Source: Pedobacter nutrimenti (GTDB lineage Bacteria > Bacteroidota > Bacteroidia > Sphingobacteriales > Sphingobacteriaceae). From it: DNA of 64,000 bases. The position numbers and the translations under genes are program-made. The notes beneath the pieces are model-generated. The model saw nothing but the letters and a program-made list of their open reading frames with translations, was not told the origin of the DNA and did no database searches. The DNA lies in contig NZ_QKLU01000004.1 of assembly GCF_003208655.1 (NCBI RefSeq), positions 62,001 to 126,000 on the forward strand. The letters run 5' to 3'. Shown piece after piece: positions 17,702 to 26,257 of the stretch (position 1 is the first letter of the stretch; each line of letters starts with the position of its first letter).

Positions 17702-17802
17702 GCTTCAGGGGATTATCATTAAACAGATTCAGAACAGTCACAAGGACGTTCATCTAATCTTTCGGTACCAAAAATAACAATAAAATTTTATGCTCAACTT
17801 TA

Positions 17803-17810
17803 TATATTTG
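17803..17810 (+). promoter_or_regulatory. -7 promoter box TATATTTG for glyS, 7 nt from the start codon
   Basis: A perfect TAnnTTTG element ends 7 nt before the ATG at 17818. No strong TTTG -33 box is visible; TTTTA upstream is the nearest candidate. Confidence 0.55.
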
Positions 17811-17817
17811 CAGTATT

Positions 17818-19299
17818 ATGGCCAAGAACAATAACGACGAACAATTTAAAAATGTAATCTCCCATGCTAAAGAATATGGTTTTGTATTTCAAAGCAGTGA
17901 AATTTATGATGGATTAAGTGCTGTATACGATTACGGACAGCTTGGAGCGGAATTAAAAAACAACATCAAAACATACTGGTGGAAGGCCATGGTACAAATG
18001 CATGAAAATATTGTCGGCATTGATTCTGCCATATTTATGCACCCTAAAGTATGGAAAGCAAGTGGTCACGTGGATGGCTTTAATGATCCGATGATTGACA
18101 ACAAAGACTCCAAGAAACGTTACCGTGCAGACCAGCTGATTGAAGATAAAATTGCCCGTTATGAAAAAGACGGTAAAACAGATAAGGCAGCAAAATTGCA
18201 AAACGATATGGACGATGCTTTAAAGGCAGAAGACTTACAGCGTTTAAAAACCATTATAGAAGAGCACGATATTGTTTGCCCGGTTAGCGGAACAAAAAAC
18301 TGGACTGAAGTACGTCAATTCAACCTGATGTTCAGCACACAGTTTGGAGCGATGGCAGAAGGTTCGGAAGAAGTATACCTGAGACCTGAAACCGCCCAGG
18401 GAATTTTTGTAAATTTCCTGAATGTCCAGAAATCGGGCCGTATGAAAATTCCTTTTGGGATTGCCCAAATTGGTAAAGCTTTCAGGAATGAAGTCATTGC
18501 ACGCCAGTTCATCATGCGCATGCGTGAGTTCGAACAAATGGAAATGCAGTTTTTTGTCCGTCCTGGTGAAGACCAGAAATGGTTTGCCTACTGGAAACAG
18601 GCGCGTTTAAAGTGGCATACTGCCCTGGGTACCGACCCTGCAAAGTACCGTTACCATGACCATGTTAAACTTGCACACTATGCAAATGCAGCAACGGATA
18701 TAGAATTTGAATTCCCATTCGGATTTAAAGAAGTGGAAGGTATACACAGCCGTACGGATTTTGACCTGAGCCAGCACCAGGAATTCTCAGGTAAAAAAAT
18801 GCAGTACTTTGACAATGACCTGAACGAAGAAGGAAAACCTTACGGGAACTATGTACCCTATGTCATCGAAACCTCTATAGGGCTTGACCGCATGTTCTTG
18901 CTCACAATGATCAATGCTTTTGAAGTACAGGACCTGAGTGACGGAGAAAAACAAGACAGCAGAACCTTGTTGCGTTTGCATCCGGCATTGGCACCTGTAA
19001 AAGTGGCTATTTTCCCACTGACCAAAAAAGATGGTCTTCCAGAAAAAGCAAAAGAAATCATGAACAGCCTAAAATATGATTTCAATTGTGCCTATGAGGA
19101 AAAAGACGCCATAGGTAAACGTTATCGCAGACAAGATGCCATTGGAACCCCATTCTGTTTAACCATTGATCATCAGACCCTGGAAGACGATACAGTCACC
19201 ATCCGCCACCGTGATACCATGGAACAACAAAGAATTGACATTAAAGATTTACAGTCCCTTATTGAAAGTAAGGTTAGCTGGAGGAATTTACTACGGTAA
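17818..19299 (+). CDS. glyS: Glycine--tRNA ligase, single-chain eukaryote-like type
   Basis: The 493-residue class II synthetase charges tRNA-Gly. It has the family start (FKNVISHAKEYGFVFQSSEIYDG is split here as FKNVISHAKEY and GFVFQSSEIYDG), motif 2 with GIAQIGKAFRNEV at about 220-232, and motif 3 with ETSIGLDRMFL at about 351-361. A C-terminal anticodon-binding domain starts near LAPVKVAIFPL. The length suits the homodimeric glyS/GARS type instead of the two-subunit GlyQ/GlyS type. A strong terminator follows. Confidence 0.95.
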   Translation: MAKNNNDEQFKNVISHAKEYGFVFQSSEIYDGLSAVYDYGQLGAELKNNIKTYWWKAMVQMHENIVGIDSAIFMHPKVWKASGHVDGFNDPMIDNKDSKKRYRADQLIEDKIARYEKDGKTDKAAKLQNDMDDALKAEDLQRLKTIIEEHDIVCPVSGTKNWTEVRQFNLMFSTQFGAMAEGSEEVYLRPETAQGIFVNFLNVQKSGRMKIPFGIAQIGKAFRNEVIARQFIMRMREFEQMEMQFFVRPGEDQKWFAYWKQARLKWHTALGTDPAKYRYHDHVKLAHYANAATDIEFEFPFGFKEVEGIHSRTDFDLSQHQEFSGKKMQYFDNDLNEEGKPYGNYVPYVIETSIGLDRMFLLTMINAFEVQDLSDGEKQDSRTLLRLHPALAPVKVAIFPLTKKDGLPEKAKEIMNSLKYDFNCAYEEKDAIGKRYRRQDAIGTPFCLTIDHQTLEDDTVTIRHRDTMEQQRIDIKDLQSLIESKVSWRNLLR

Positions 19300-19305
19300 A
19301 TAAAA

Positions 19306-19345
19306 AATAAGAGCCGGCATTTTCGTAATGTCGGCCCTTATTTTA
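19306..19345 (+). terminator. Intrinsic terminator after glyS
   Basis: A 16-bp near-perfect stem (19306-19321 with 19327-19342, one mismatch and one wobble) closes on a 5-nt loop (TTCGT) and is followed by a T-rich run. Confidence 0.85.
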
Positions 19346-19600
19346 TTATTATTCACCTAAATATCTTTGACATCCATCAATAGATAAAAAGATTTTATTC
19401 ATTAGCCTGACTACCATAATCATGCCATTTCAAAAAGCGCATTTTAAAGAGTATAGTTAAGGTTTAAAGGAAAGAAATGTTCATTATACCGAACACCATG
19501 TACATAACTGAACGAAAAACCATTCTGGATCAGCTACATTTTTTATCCTTTTTATGAAAGGCCTTTATACAAAAAAATCCTTTGGTACGTTAATCTTATC
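19346..19600. other. Intergenic region with a possible promoter
   Basis: The stretch is AT-rich and non-coding. A perfect -7 box TATCTTTG lies at 19362-19369 on the plus strand, which would give a leader of about 230 nt for the CAP gene. No clear -33 partner or convincing structure was seen. Confidence 0.4.
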
Positions 19601-20296
19601 ATGAAATTTATACCTGCCTTTTTTTTGTTCTTATTGCCATTTTACCTATCCGGTCAAAGACCTGTATCCACTTCTGGTGGATGGTCAAAGGAAGAACTCA
19701 GACAAGCCAATACAGCCAAGGATGTTCCCTACTTAAGTGAAGAAGAAAAAAACATCATTTTCTACACCAATCTTGTCCGCATGGACGGAGAGCGTTTTTT
19801 CAACACTTACTTTCAGGATTTTGTGGGGGAATACAACAGCAGAATGCAGCAGTACAGCAATTACGAAGAATTGAAAGTCAACACAAAGGACAGCTATTAC
19901 AAAAGTTTGCAGAAGGATCTAAAAAAAATCAAAAACCTGGGGCTTTTTTATCCCGATGAAACCCTGACCTATGTTTCGCTGCAACATGGTAAAGACATGA
20001 AACAACACCGCATTTCAGGCCATAATTCTTCTGATGGACGGACCATGTATGACAGGATCTCAAAGTACTATCCTAAAAAAGCGATGGCAGAAAACCTCGC
20101 CTTTGGTTTTTCCAGCGGACTGGAAAATGTTTGTATTTTATTACTGGACAAAGGTGTTCCAGATCTTGGGCACCGTAAAAATATACTCAACTCGACCTAT
20201 GGATTGAACATCACAGGCGTCAGCATACAACCTCACCCTGTTTACAGGTATTCGGCAACTATAGATTTTGTTGCTATTCCGGATCTTAAAATCTAA
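19601..20296 (+). CDS. CAP domain (SCP/PR-1-like) secreted protein
   Basis: The 231-residue product has a signal peptide (FIPAFFLFLLPFYLSGQ) and then a CAP fold. Visible elements are IIFYTNLVRMDGERF, a helix carrying LQHGKDMKQHRISGHNSS, the AENLAFGF segment and LGHRKNILNSTYGLNITGV, the typical CAP1/CAP2 regions. Its biochemical role is unknown; family members bind lipids or act as proteases or toxins in some lineages. The GtrA gene follows after 18 bp on the same strand. Confidence 0.8.
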   Translation: MKFIPAFFLFLLPFYLSGQRPVSTSGGWSKEELRQANTAKDVPYLSEEEKNIIFYTNLVRMDGERFFNTYFQDFVGEYNSRMQQYSNYEELKVNTKDSYYKSLQKDLKKIKNLGLFYPDETLTYVSLQHGKDMKQHRISGHNSSDGRTMYDRISKYYPKKAMAENLAFGFSSGLENVCILLLDKGVPDLGHRKNILNSTYGLNITGVSIQPHPVYRYSATIDFVAIPDLKI

Positions 20297-20314
20297 CTTC
20301 GCGCAAAACCAGTT

Positions 20315-20809
20315 ATGCGTAAAGCGGTCTTAAAGTTTATAGATTTTTTTTATCCTCCATTTTCCCGGTGGCTGTCCCCCCATACCTTCAGGTACATCGT
20401 ATCAGGTGCCACAACAGCCAGTTCCGGAATTGTTGTTTATTTTATTGCCTATAACCTCATTTTGCACCAGCAACATGTACAGGTTGGAGGATTGTTGGTT
20501 ACAGCACCGATCGCTGCATTGGCCATAGAATCTGTTATTACCCTTTTTATTGGTTTTGTTTTAAACAAATATCTTGTTTTTACACATTCCAACTTAAAAG
20601 GAAGGATACAACTGTTTAGATACGCAACAGTTGTCGCGACTAATGTGCTCCTTAATTATGGTTTTTTAAAAATCCTGATCGAAGCCTTTGGGTTTTATCC
20701 TACAGTTGCAAAAATTATCACTACCGGAGTGCTCGCTATATGCAGTTATTTCCTTCAGAAATACTTTTCTTTCAGGGTTAAAAAAGAAACAGAAGATATC
20801 CTGGATTAA
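20315..20809 (+). CDS. GtrA family membrane protein
   Basis: The 164-residue protein has four hydrophobic segments and the family features: an N-terminal FRYIVSGATTASSGIVVYF stretch, the central FIGFVLNKYLVF and the C-terminal CSYFLQKYFSFR. GtrA-like proteins are thought to help flip undecaprenyl-linked sugars across the inner membrane for polysaccharide modification. No glycosyltransferase partner lies nearby. Confidence 0.85.
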   Translation: MRKAVLKFIDFFYPPFSRWLSPHTFRYIVSGATTASSGIVVYFIAYNLILHQQHVQVGGLLVTAPIAALAIESVITLFIGFVLNKYLVFTHSNLKGRIQLFRYATVVATNVLLNYGFLKILIEAFGFYPTVAKIITTGVLAICSYFLQKYFSFRVKKETEDILD

Positions 20810-20961
20810 AAAATCAGTGCCTCTCTTTTGTAGAAAACCAAATTTTATTTTCCCTTTACAGGAAAGGTTTTACAGATTTATAGCAATTGTCCAGACACCC
20901 CTACTATATAATTGTTTAACTTTACTGTTCCGGGTCAAACCGGACTAAAGACATAAAATTA

Positions 20962-22749
20962 ATGGCTGATTTTAATCATTTTAACAATCCACAGGTTGCC
21001 AAACTGCCCAGACATTTGAAGCAGTTTATCGTAGAACAGCATTATGAAAAATATACCCCTGTAGATCAGGCCGTTTGGCGCTACGTCATGCGTCAGAATT
21101 ACAGCTACCTGAAACAGGTTGCTTACTATCCTTATATAAAAGGTTTACAGCGCGCCGGTTTAAGCATAGAACGTATTCCAGACCTGCAAACCATGAATGA
21201 TAACCTTGGGAAACTGGGCTGGGGTGCAGTAACCGTAGACGGCTTTATCCCGCCAGCTGCATTTATGGAGTACCAGGCTTACCGCGTATTGGTCATTGCA
21301 GCTGATATCCGGCAGATTAATCATATAGAGTATACCCCTGCACCGGATATTATTCATGAATCTGCCGGTCATGCGCCCATTATAGCAGATGCAGATTACA
21401 ACAGTTATCTGAGTTATATAGGTTCCATTGGTGCCAAGGCCATGTTTTCTTCAAAAGATTTTGAATTGTATGAGGCCATCCGTAACCTTTCTATACTAAA
21501 AGAAGCTGTAGATGCCAATGAAGCAGAGATTGAAAAAGCAGAACAACATCTGCGCCATACCGCAGATCATATGGGAGCCCCTTCAGAAATGGCACTCCTG
21601 GGCAGGTTGCATTGGTGGACAGTCGAATATGGCTTAATCGGCAGCCTGGAAGATCCAAAAATATATGGCGCTGGGTTGCTTTCATCCATAGGTGAGAGTG
21701 CCAGCTGCATGAAAGAAGATGTCAAAAAAATATGGTACAATATAGATACGGTCAAATATCAGTACGACATTACCAAACCGCAGCCGCAGCTTTTTGTTAC
21801 GCCAACCTTTCAGAACTTAATTGATGTATTGGAACAGTTTGCCGACACTATGGCATTCAGACGTGGGGGTGCCGAAAGTATCGCGAAAGCCATTGAATGT
21901 AAAAACCCGGCAACTGCAGTATACAGTTCGGGTTTGCAGATAACCGGTGTGTTCAGTAGTATGATCCTTGATGGGCATTCAGAACTGGCCTTCCTGAAAA
22001 CCTCCGGGGCCTCAGCACTTGCTTTCGCTGGTCAACAGCTGCATGGTCATGGTAAATCTTATCACAAAGACGGTTTTTCTTCCCCAGTAGGAAAAATAAA
22101 AGGGGTAGAAAAAGCCCTTGAGAATTGGAGCGAAGAAGAACTTCATAAAGCTGGTGTTCTTAAAGGAAACACCGTTGAGCTGGTTTTCGAAAGCGGCATT
22201 CAGGTCAATGGACAGCTTAAGGATATTTTACGTCATGAAGGCAAAAATATACTTCTTGTATTTGAAAATTGCAGGGTTAAGCAAGCCAATGGAGATGTTC
22301 TTTTCCAACCGGAATGGGGTACCTATGATATGGCTGTAGGAGAAAAGATCATTTCTGTTTTTAATGGTGCTGCGGACAAAGATGCATTTGAAGAATTGCT
22401 CCATATCAGTGAAAAACAAACGCATAAAATTATTCATGATGAACGCACACAGCAACTCCATCAACTTTATGCTAAAGTAAGAAGCATCAGGGAAAATGAA
22501 ACTGGCCAGCAGGACCTTCCATTGATATTTAAACAGATCAGGGAAGAATATCCTACAGACTGGCTCTGTGCCCTTGAAATTCTTGAAATTGTTTACCACA
22601 AAAAATTAGATATCCGGTTTGAAACTGAGGTTCGCAGCTATCTGGAACATAAGGCAGAGAATGAATCGGAACACAAAAAACTGATCACCGACGGATTGCA
22701 TGTTATTGAAAACCCGGTTACACAACTGATTACTGAAGAAGATTTATAA
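20962..22749 (+). CDS. Biopterin-type aromatic amino acid hydroxylase with C-terminal extension
   Basis: The 595-residue product has the non-heme iron site of phenylalanine hydroxylases: His132 and His137 in PDIIHESAGHAP, and Glu222 in WWTVEYGLIG. Likely reaction: phenylalanine plus O2 and tetrahydropterin to tyrosine. Two oddities. The second His and the Glu are 85 residues apart against about 40 in animal enzymes, because of an extra helical stretch rich in Glu/Ala (about 165-210). About 290 residues follow the catalytic core, against none in the short bacterial enzymes. The tail has no motif I know. The stop is directly followed by the ATG of a short-chain dehydrogenase. Confidence 0.85.
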   Translation: MADFNHFNNPQVAKLPRHLKQFIVEQHYEKYTPVDQAVWRYVMRQNYSYLKQVAYYPYIKGLQRAGLSIERIPDLQTMNDNLGKLGWGAVTVDGFIPPAAFMEYQAYRVLVIAADIRQINHIEYTPAPDIIHESAGHAPIIADADYNSYLSYIGSIGAKAMFSSKDFELYEAIRNLSILKEAVDANEAEIEKAEQHLRHTADHMGAPSEMALLGRLHWWTVEYGLIGSLEDPKIYGAGLLSSIGESASCMKEDVKKIWYNIDTVKYQYDITKPQPQLFVTPTFQNLIDVLEQFADTMAFRRGGAESIAKAIECKNPATAVYSSGLQITGVFSSMILDGHSELAFLKTSGASALAFAGQQLHGHGKSYHKDGFSSPVGKIKGVEKALENWSEEELHKAGVLKGNTVELVFESGIQVNGQLKDILRHEGKNILLVFENCRVKQANGDVLFQPEWGTYDMAVGEKIISVFNGAADKDAFEELLHISEKQTHKIIHDERTQQLHQLYAKVRSIRENETGQQDLPLIFKQIREEYPTDWLCALEILEIVYHKKLDIRFETEVRSYLEHKAENESEHKKLITDGLHVIENPVTQLITEEDL

Positions 22750-23451
22750 ATGAATATTATCCTTACAGGGGCGAGCAGCGGCGTTGGATTTGAAGCCGCT
22801 CTGGAATTTAGCCTGAGAAAAGAACATAAAATTGTCTGCATTGCGCGCTCAGCCGATAAACTGAGAAAATTATTAGAAATTGCAAAAGGCATCACACCCG
22901 AATGTCAGCTTTTACCCGTAGAATTTGACATTGTCAATGATGATTATGCTGCCCTTATACCTTTCCTGAAAGAACGTTTAGGTCATGTTGACATTTTAAT
23001 CAATAACGCCGGAGCCTTAATTAACAAAGCATTTAAAGATACCACTGCCCAGGATTTTGCAGATATGCTTCAAACAAATGTTCTTGGACATTTTAACATG
23101 ATCCAGAATATCCTTCCCTTGATGCAAAACGGGGCGCATATTGTGAACATTGGCAGCATGGGTGGTTTCCAGGGAAGTGCTAAATTTTCCGGGCTATCCG
23201 CTTACTCCAGCAGCAAAGCTGCTTTACACACCCTCACAGAATGTCTTGCACAGGAACTTTCTGAAACCGGCATCAAAGTAAACTGCCTGGCCCTGGGTTC
23301 TGCCCAAACCGAGATGCTGGAACAGGCTTTTCCGGGATACCAATCACCGGTAATGGCTTTTGAGATGGGTAAATATATTGCGGACTTTGCCCTCACAGGT
23401 CATAAATTTTTTAATGGAAAAATCATTCCGGTAGCTGCAACAACGCCTTAA
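22750..23451 (+). CDS. Short-chain dehydrogenase/reductase, possible pterin reductase
   Basis: The 233-residue SDR has the dinucleotide-binding GASSGVGFEAA (7-17), NNAGALI (about 84-90), a serine in NIGSMGG and the catalytic YSSSKAALH (about 150-158). The ATG at 22750 follows the hydroxylase stop with no gap, so translation is coupled. Aromatic hydroxylases need their oxidised pterin cofactor recycled by dihydropteridine reductase, some of which are SDR proteins, so that role is a reasonable inference. A different carbonyl substrate is equally compatible with the sequence. Confidence 0.8.
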   Translation: MNIILTGASSGVGFEAALEFSLRKEHKIVCIARSADKLRKLLEIAKGITPECQLLPVEFDIVNDDYAALIPFLKERLGHVDILINNAGALINKAFKDTTAQDFADMLQTNVLGHFNMIQNILPLMQNGAHIVNIGSMGGFQGSAKFSGLSAYSSSKAALHTLTECLAQELSETGIKVNCLALGSAQTEMLEQAFPGYQSPVMAFEMGKYIADFALTGHKFFNGKIIPVAATTP

Positions 23452-23515
23452 AAGGAAGTTTAAGGGTTCTAATCATCGAGTTATCAACATTATAACCTTG
23501 CCATTAATATTTTAA

Positions 23516-23523
23516 TATCTTTG
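23516..23523 (+). promoter_or_regulatory. -7 promoter box TATCTTTG, 6 nt from the start codon
   Basis: A perfect TAnnTTTG precedes the ATG at 23530 by 6 nt. It overlaps the upstream in-frame TTG, which argues against starting there. Confidence 0.55.
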
Positions 23524-23529
23524 GCCTGT

Positions 23530-24048
23530 ATGAAGAAAACCCTTACTCTTTTTTGTTTAGTGTTCTTTTTCGCCTTTCAAGGCAAATCCCAGACAGTTCT
23601 TCCTGGAAATTTTCAAAAAATGGTTCAAAAGCTTGTTCAGCAGCTCCCTCCACAGCAAACTGCTTTACAGCTGATTAATTTTGCGAAAGGTCTTATCGGA
23701 AAACCTTACCATTATGCTTCAAAGAACCCTAAAAGAGGCTTTGACTGTTCCGGATTCGTCAGTTATGTCTTTGAAAATTTCGGGTTCAGTGTACCCCGGT
23801 CTTCCAGGGAATTTCCGGATGCAGGTGTGCCGGTTTCCCTTCAGAATGCAAAGGTTGGTGATGTGCTGATTTTTACGGGAACCAATCCCAAACAACGCAG
23901 AATTGGTCATGTAGGCATTGTTTATTCTGTTGATGGTGATGAAATTAAATTCATCCATTCCACTTCGGGCAAGGCTCATGGCGTAACCGTAACTGAAATG
24001 GATGACTATTATAAAAGCCGTTTTATAAAAGCTGTCAGTATCCTTTAA
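23530..24048 (+). CDS. C40 (NlpC/P60) family peptidase
   Basis: A signal peptide (KKTLTLFCLVFFFAFQGKSQ) is followed by a linker and an NlpC/P60 domain. The catalytic Cys is in GFDCSGFVSYVF, the His in RRIGHVGIVYS and the third polar residue in IKFIHSTSGKAHGV. Such enzymes cut gamma-D-Glu to diamino-acid bonds in peptidoglycan stem peptides. I set the start at the ATG at 23530; the frame is open to a TTG at 23521 that overlaps the -7 box. The TAA stop overlaps that of the convergent gene. Confidence 0.87.
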   Translation: MKKTLTLFCLVFFFAFQGKSQTVLPGNFQKMVQKLVQQLPPQQTALQLINFAKGLIGKPYHYASKNPKRGFDCSGFVSYVFENFGFSVPRSSREFPDAGVPVSLQNAKVGDVLIFTGTNPKQRRIGHVGIVYSVDGDEIKFIHSTSGKAHGVTVTEMDDYYKSRFIKAVSIL

Positions 24049-24938
24049 CCCTCCAATAAAACAATTTTAAGGGCATCTGCTACATTTCCACCCTGAAGCA
24101 GCAGTTTGGCCAGCTCATGCAATTCCCGCTGCCTGTTAATGGCATCTCCTATCGTGGCATCCAGGATTTCTTTAACAGATGCATGATTTCTGATCAGCTC
24201 TATTTCTTCTGCATCCGGCAAATGTTCCACATTCCCCAACATCCCAAGATCATTACCACTCAGGACAAAAGAGTTTCTAACCCCGGCAGGCAAGGCATTT
24301 ACACCAATACCTAGGGTGGTCAGCGGTTTGGCTACTTTAAACAGGTTCTCGGAAGTGACCCGACAATACCAGTCTCCTCCCAGTCTGGCAACCAGATCTA
24401 TTTTTGCCTGATCAATTTTCCCTTCTTCATCCAGAATTTCTTCTTTAATGTGGATTAGTTTCACTTCCGCAAGGATCAGGTTGCCCGCTCCCGGATTTTC
24501 TCCAAGGTGGATCACCTCTTTGACAATACATTCCATTTGAACAGGAGCTTCTGCGACCCTAGGTGGTCTGACCAGGTCAGATTTAAGCATGGTCAGGCCT
24601 GCCTTTTCAAATTCATTGATTCCCTTTGCGTATTCTGTACTGGACAGACTGGTTTGCTGTACAATATCATAATTCACAATATTAATCACACATTCCTTAA
24701 CTTCAAGTACATTCTCCAGGGTATGTTTGGTCGTATTGTCCCGTACGCGTCTTGCCGGAGAAAAGATACACAGGGGCGGATTGGTACTAAACATATTAAA
24801 GAAACTGAAAGGACTCAGGTTAATTTGACCAGCTCCATCAATTGTTGTTGCAAAACAAATTGGCCGCGGCGCAATGGCATACTGCATATAATTCTGCAAT
24901 TGGGCCGGGCTAAGATCTGAAGTTTTTATCGTCAGCAT
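24045..24938 (-). CDS. Flavin reductase-family protein coupled to fumarylacetoacetase
   Basis: The 297-residue protein has the FMN-binding split-barrel features of the flavin reductase-like family: AIAPRPICFATTID (about 22-35), LSPFSFFNMFSTNPP and a later LGGDWYCRV. It would bind FMN and NAD(P)H or act as an oxygenase partner. The start ATG at 24938 shares a base with the stop of the fumarylacetoacetase gene (TAATG), so the two are co-translated. Its role in tyrosine or homogentisate breakdown is unknown to me. The start is fixed by the overlap and by the conserved N-terminus. Confidence 0.82.
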   Translation of the reverse strand: MLTIKTSDLSPAQLQNYMQYAIAPRPICFATTIDGAGQINLSPFSFFNMFSTNPPLCIFSPARRVRDNTTKHTLENVLEVKECVINIVNYDIVQQTSLSSTEYAKGINEFEKAGLTMLKSDLVRPPRVAEAPVQMECIVKEVIHLGENPGAGNLILAEVKLIHIKEEILDEEGKIDQAKIDLVARLGGDWYCRVTSENLFKVAKPLTTLGIGVNALPAGVRNSFVLSGNDLGMLGNVEHLPDAEEIELIRNHASVKEILDATIGDAINRQRELHELAKLLLQGGNVADALKIVLLEG

Positions 24939-25933
24939 TACTTTTTCAGGGCAAGTATTGAAAAATCGGAATCTGTCTTTTTAATGGTATTGATTAAACG
25001 ACCAAGGCCAGTAATTTCCATTTCCACCTCATCACCATCCTGCAGCCATTGCGGCTTAAACGCCGGGTTATTTAAAAGCCCAGTACCATTTAGTTCCAGA
25101 AAACAGCCTGTTCCTACCGTCCCTGAACCAATTACATCACCAGGCAAAATATCTGCACCATAAGCACAACGTTCTATGATCTCGGCAAAAGTCCAGTCCA
25201 TATCTGCCATGTTACCCGCAGATACTTCAACACCGTTTACCGTACAGGTCATTTTGAGGTTGTAGGCATTGCCTGTATGCCCTGGTTTTGCATCGGTTTT
25301 GTAAAGCTCCAGTTCATCGGGCGTAACCAACCAAGGACCTATCACCGTAGAAAAATCTTTCCCCTTTGCCGGACCGAGATTGAGCAGCATTTCCTCCATT
25401 TGAAGTGTCCTGGCACTCATATCGTTCATCACCATATAACCAGCAATGTAGGAGTCTGCTTCAGCAGCAGTAATGTTTCTCCCCTTTTTACCAATGACCA
25501 CGGCAACCTCCAATTCAAAATCCAGCTTCTGGAAATGGTCGGGCATACACTCAATTTCACCTGGACCTTGGATTGCATTATGATTGGTAAAATAGAAAAT
25601 TGGATACTGATCAAATTCTGCAATCATATCCACCTTTCTGTTGCGGCGTGCAGCCGCCACGTGTTGCCTGAAAGCATAGCCATCTCTGCAGGATGTAGGA
25701 TGTGGAACAGGAGCCAGCAATTCAAAGAAAACTTCTTCTTTCGGTGAAATTGCCCCAGCCTTAATCTGCGCATCAATATTTTTTGCACGTTCCATCAAAG
25801 CTTCTCCTCCTTGCAAAAAAGCATTCATTTCATCAGGTAATTGCTTATCACATGAATTGAGGTTATAAATATGTCCATTTACAAAAACACCCAGGTGTTC
25901 TCTGTCTTCTGTTTTATAGGATACTAATTTCAT
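24938..25933 (-). CDS. Fumarylacetoacetate hydrolase family protein
   Basis: The 331-residue protein has the FAH-fold elements DFELEVAVVIGKKGRNI (about 140-156), a YMVMNDMSAR segment (about 167-176) and IGSGTVGTGCFLELNG (about 265-280), which place metal-ligating acids around the active site. With hmgA and hppD divergent beside it, the likely role is the last step of tyrosine catabolism, splitting fumarylacetoacetate to fumarate and acetoacetate. Other FAH-family hydrolases share the fold, so the assignment rests partly on context. It heads a two-gene unit with the flavin reductase-family gene. Confidence 0.85.
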   Translation of the reverse strand: MKLVSYKTEDREHLGVFVNGHIYNLNSCDKQLPDEMNAFLQGGEALMERAKNIDAQIKAGAISPKEEVFFELLAPVPHPTSCRDGYAFRQHVAAARRNRKVDMIAEFDQYPIFYFTNHNAIQGPGEIECMPDHFQKLDFELEVAVVIGKKGRNITAAEADSYIAGYMVMNDMSARTLQMEEMLLNLGPAKGKDFSTVIGPWLVTPDELELYKTDAKPGHTGNAYNLKMTCTVNGVEVSAGNMADMDWTFAEIIERCAYGADILPGDVIGSGTVGTGCFLELNGTGLLNNPAFKPQWLQDGDEVEMEITGLGRLINTIKKTDSDFSILALKK

Positions 25934-25984
25934 CTGTTGATATTTATTTTATTTTAATCAAATGGAACCTTTGATACTGATAGC

Positions 25985-25992
25985 CAAAGCTA
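25985..25992 (-). promoter_or_regulatory. -7 promoter box TAGCTTTG for the fumarylacetoacetase unit
   Basis: The minus strand reads TAGCTTTG, a perfect TAnnTTTG, about 50 nt before the start at 25933. Confidence 0.45.
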
Positions 25993-26040
25993 GAAAATTT
26001 TAGTCCAATACTGGTTATAAAAAAAACTGGAAATATTTGA

Positions 26041-26073
26041 TTTGTAAGGTTAAAGATAATTTCACTATCTTAG
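26041..26073 (+). promoter_or_regulatory. Promoter candidate for the hmgA leader
   Basis: TTTG (26041-26044) is followed after 21 nt by TATCTTAG (26066-26073), one mismatch from TAnnTTTG. It would start transcription close to the short ORF at 26084 and give a leader of about 210 nt before hmgA. Confidence 0.5.
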
Positions 26074-26083
26074 CATAGCAATT

Positions 26084-26194
26084 ATGGCACACAGCAATCT
26101 AACCTATCAGAAACAAATTTCCAGTCAGATCCTGGCCGCTTTCCGGTATTCCATGCTGTCCAAGATCATCTTTGCCCAGTATTCTTTTCAATAA
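26084..26194 (+). CDS. Putative 36-codon leader ORF upstream of hmgA
   Basis: ATG at 26084 to TAA at 26194 encodes 36 residues. Six are Phe or Tyr (positions 8, 20, 22, 30, 33, 35), three of them among the last seven before the stop. It starts about 10 nt after the candidate -7 box and ends 14 nt before the first of two hairpins. The position ahead of the homogentisate/4-hydroxyphenylpyruvate dioxygenase genes suggests a sensing leader peptide. The aromatic bias is modest and AT-rich DNA favours such codons, so chance remains possible. Confidence 0.35.
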   Translation: MAHSNLTYQKQISSQILAAFRYSMLSKIIFAQYSFQ

Positions 26195-26208
26195 CATTTC
26201 TTTTTAGA

Positions 26209-26257
26209 CGTAACCCTTACGCTCTGATTTTGTAAAAACTTCCGTTTTTACGTTTTT
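26209..26257 (+). terminator. Hairpin pair resembling an attenuator before hmgA
   Basis: First stem: CGTAA (26209-26213) with TTACG (26217-26221). Second stem: GTAAAAAC (26232-26239) with GTTTTTAC (26244-26251), loop TTCC, followed by GTTTTTAA, which is terminator-like. A self-complementary TTACGTAA at 26269-26276 could pair with the first stem's 5' arm as an alternative. The hmgA start is at 26293. Confidence 0.5.
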
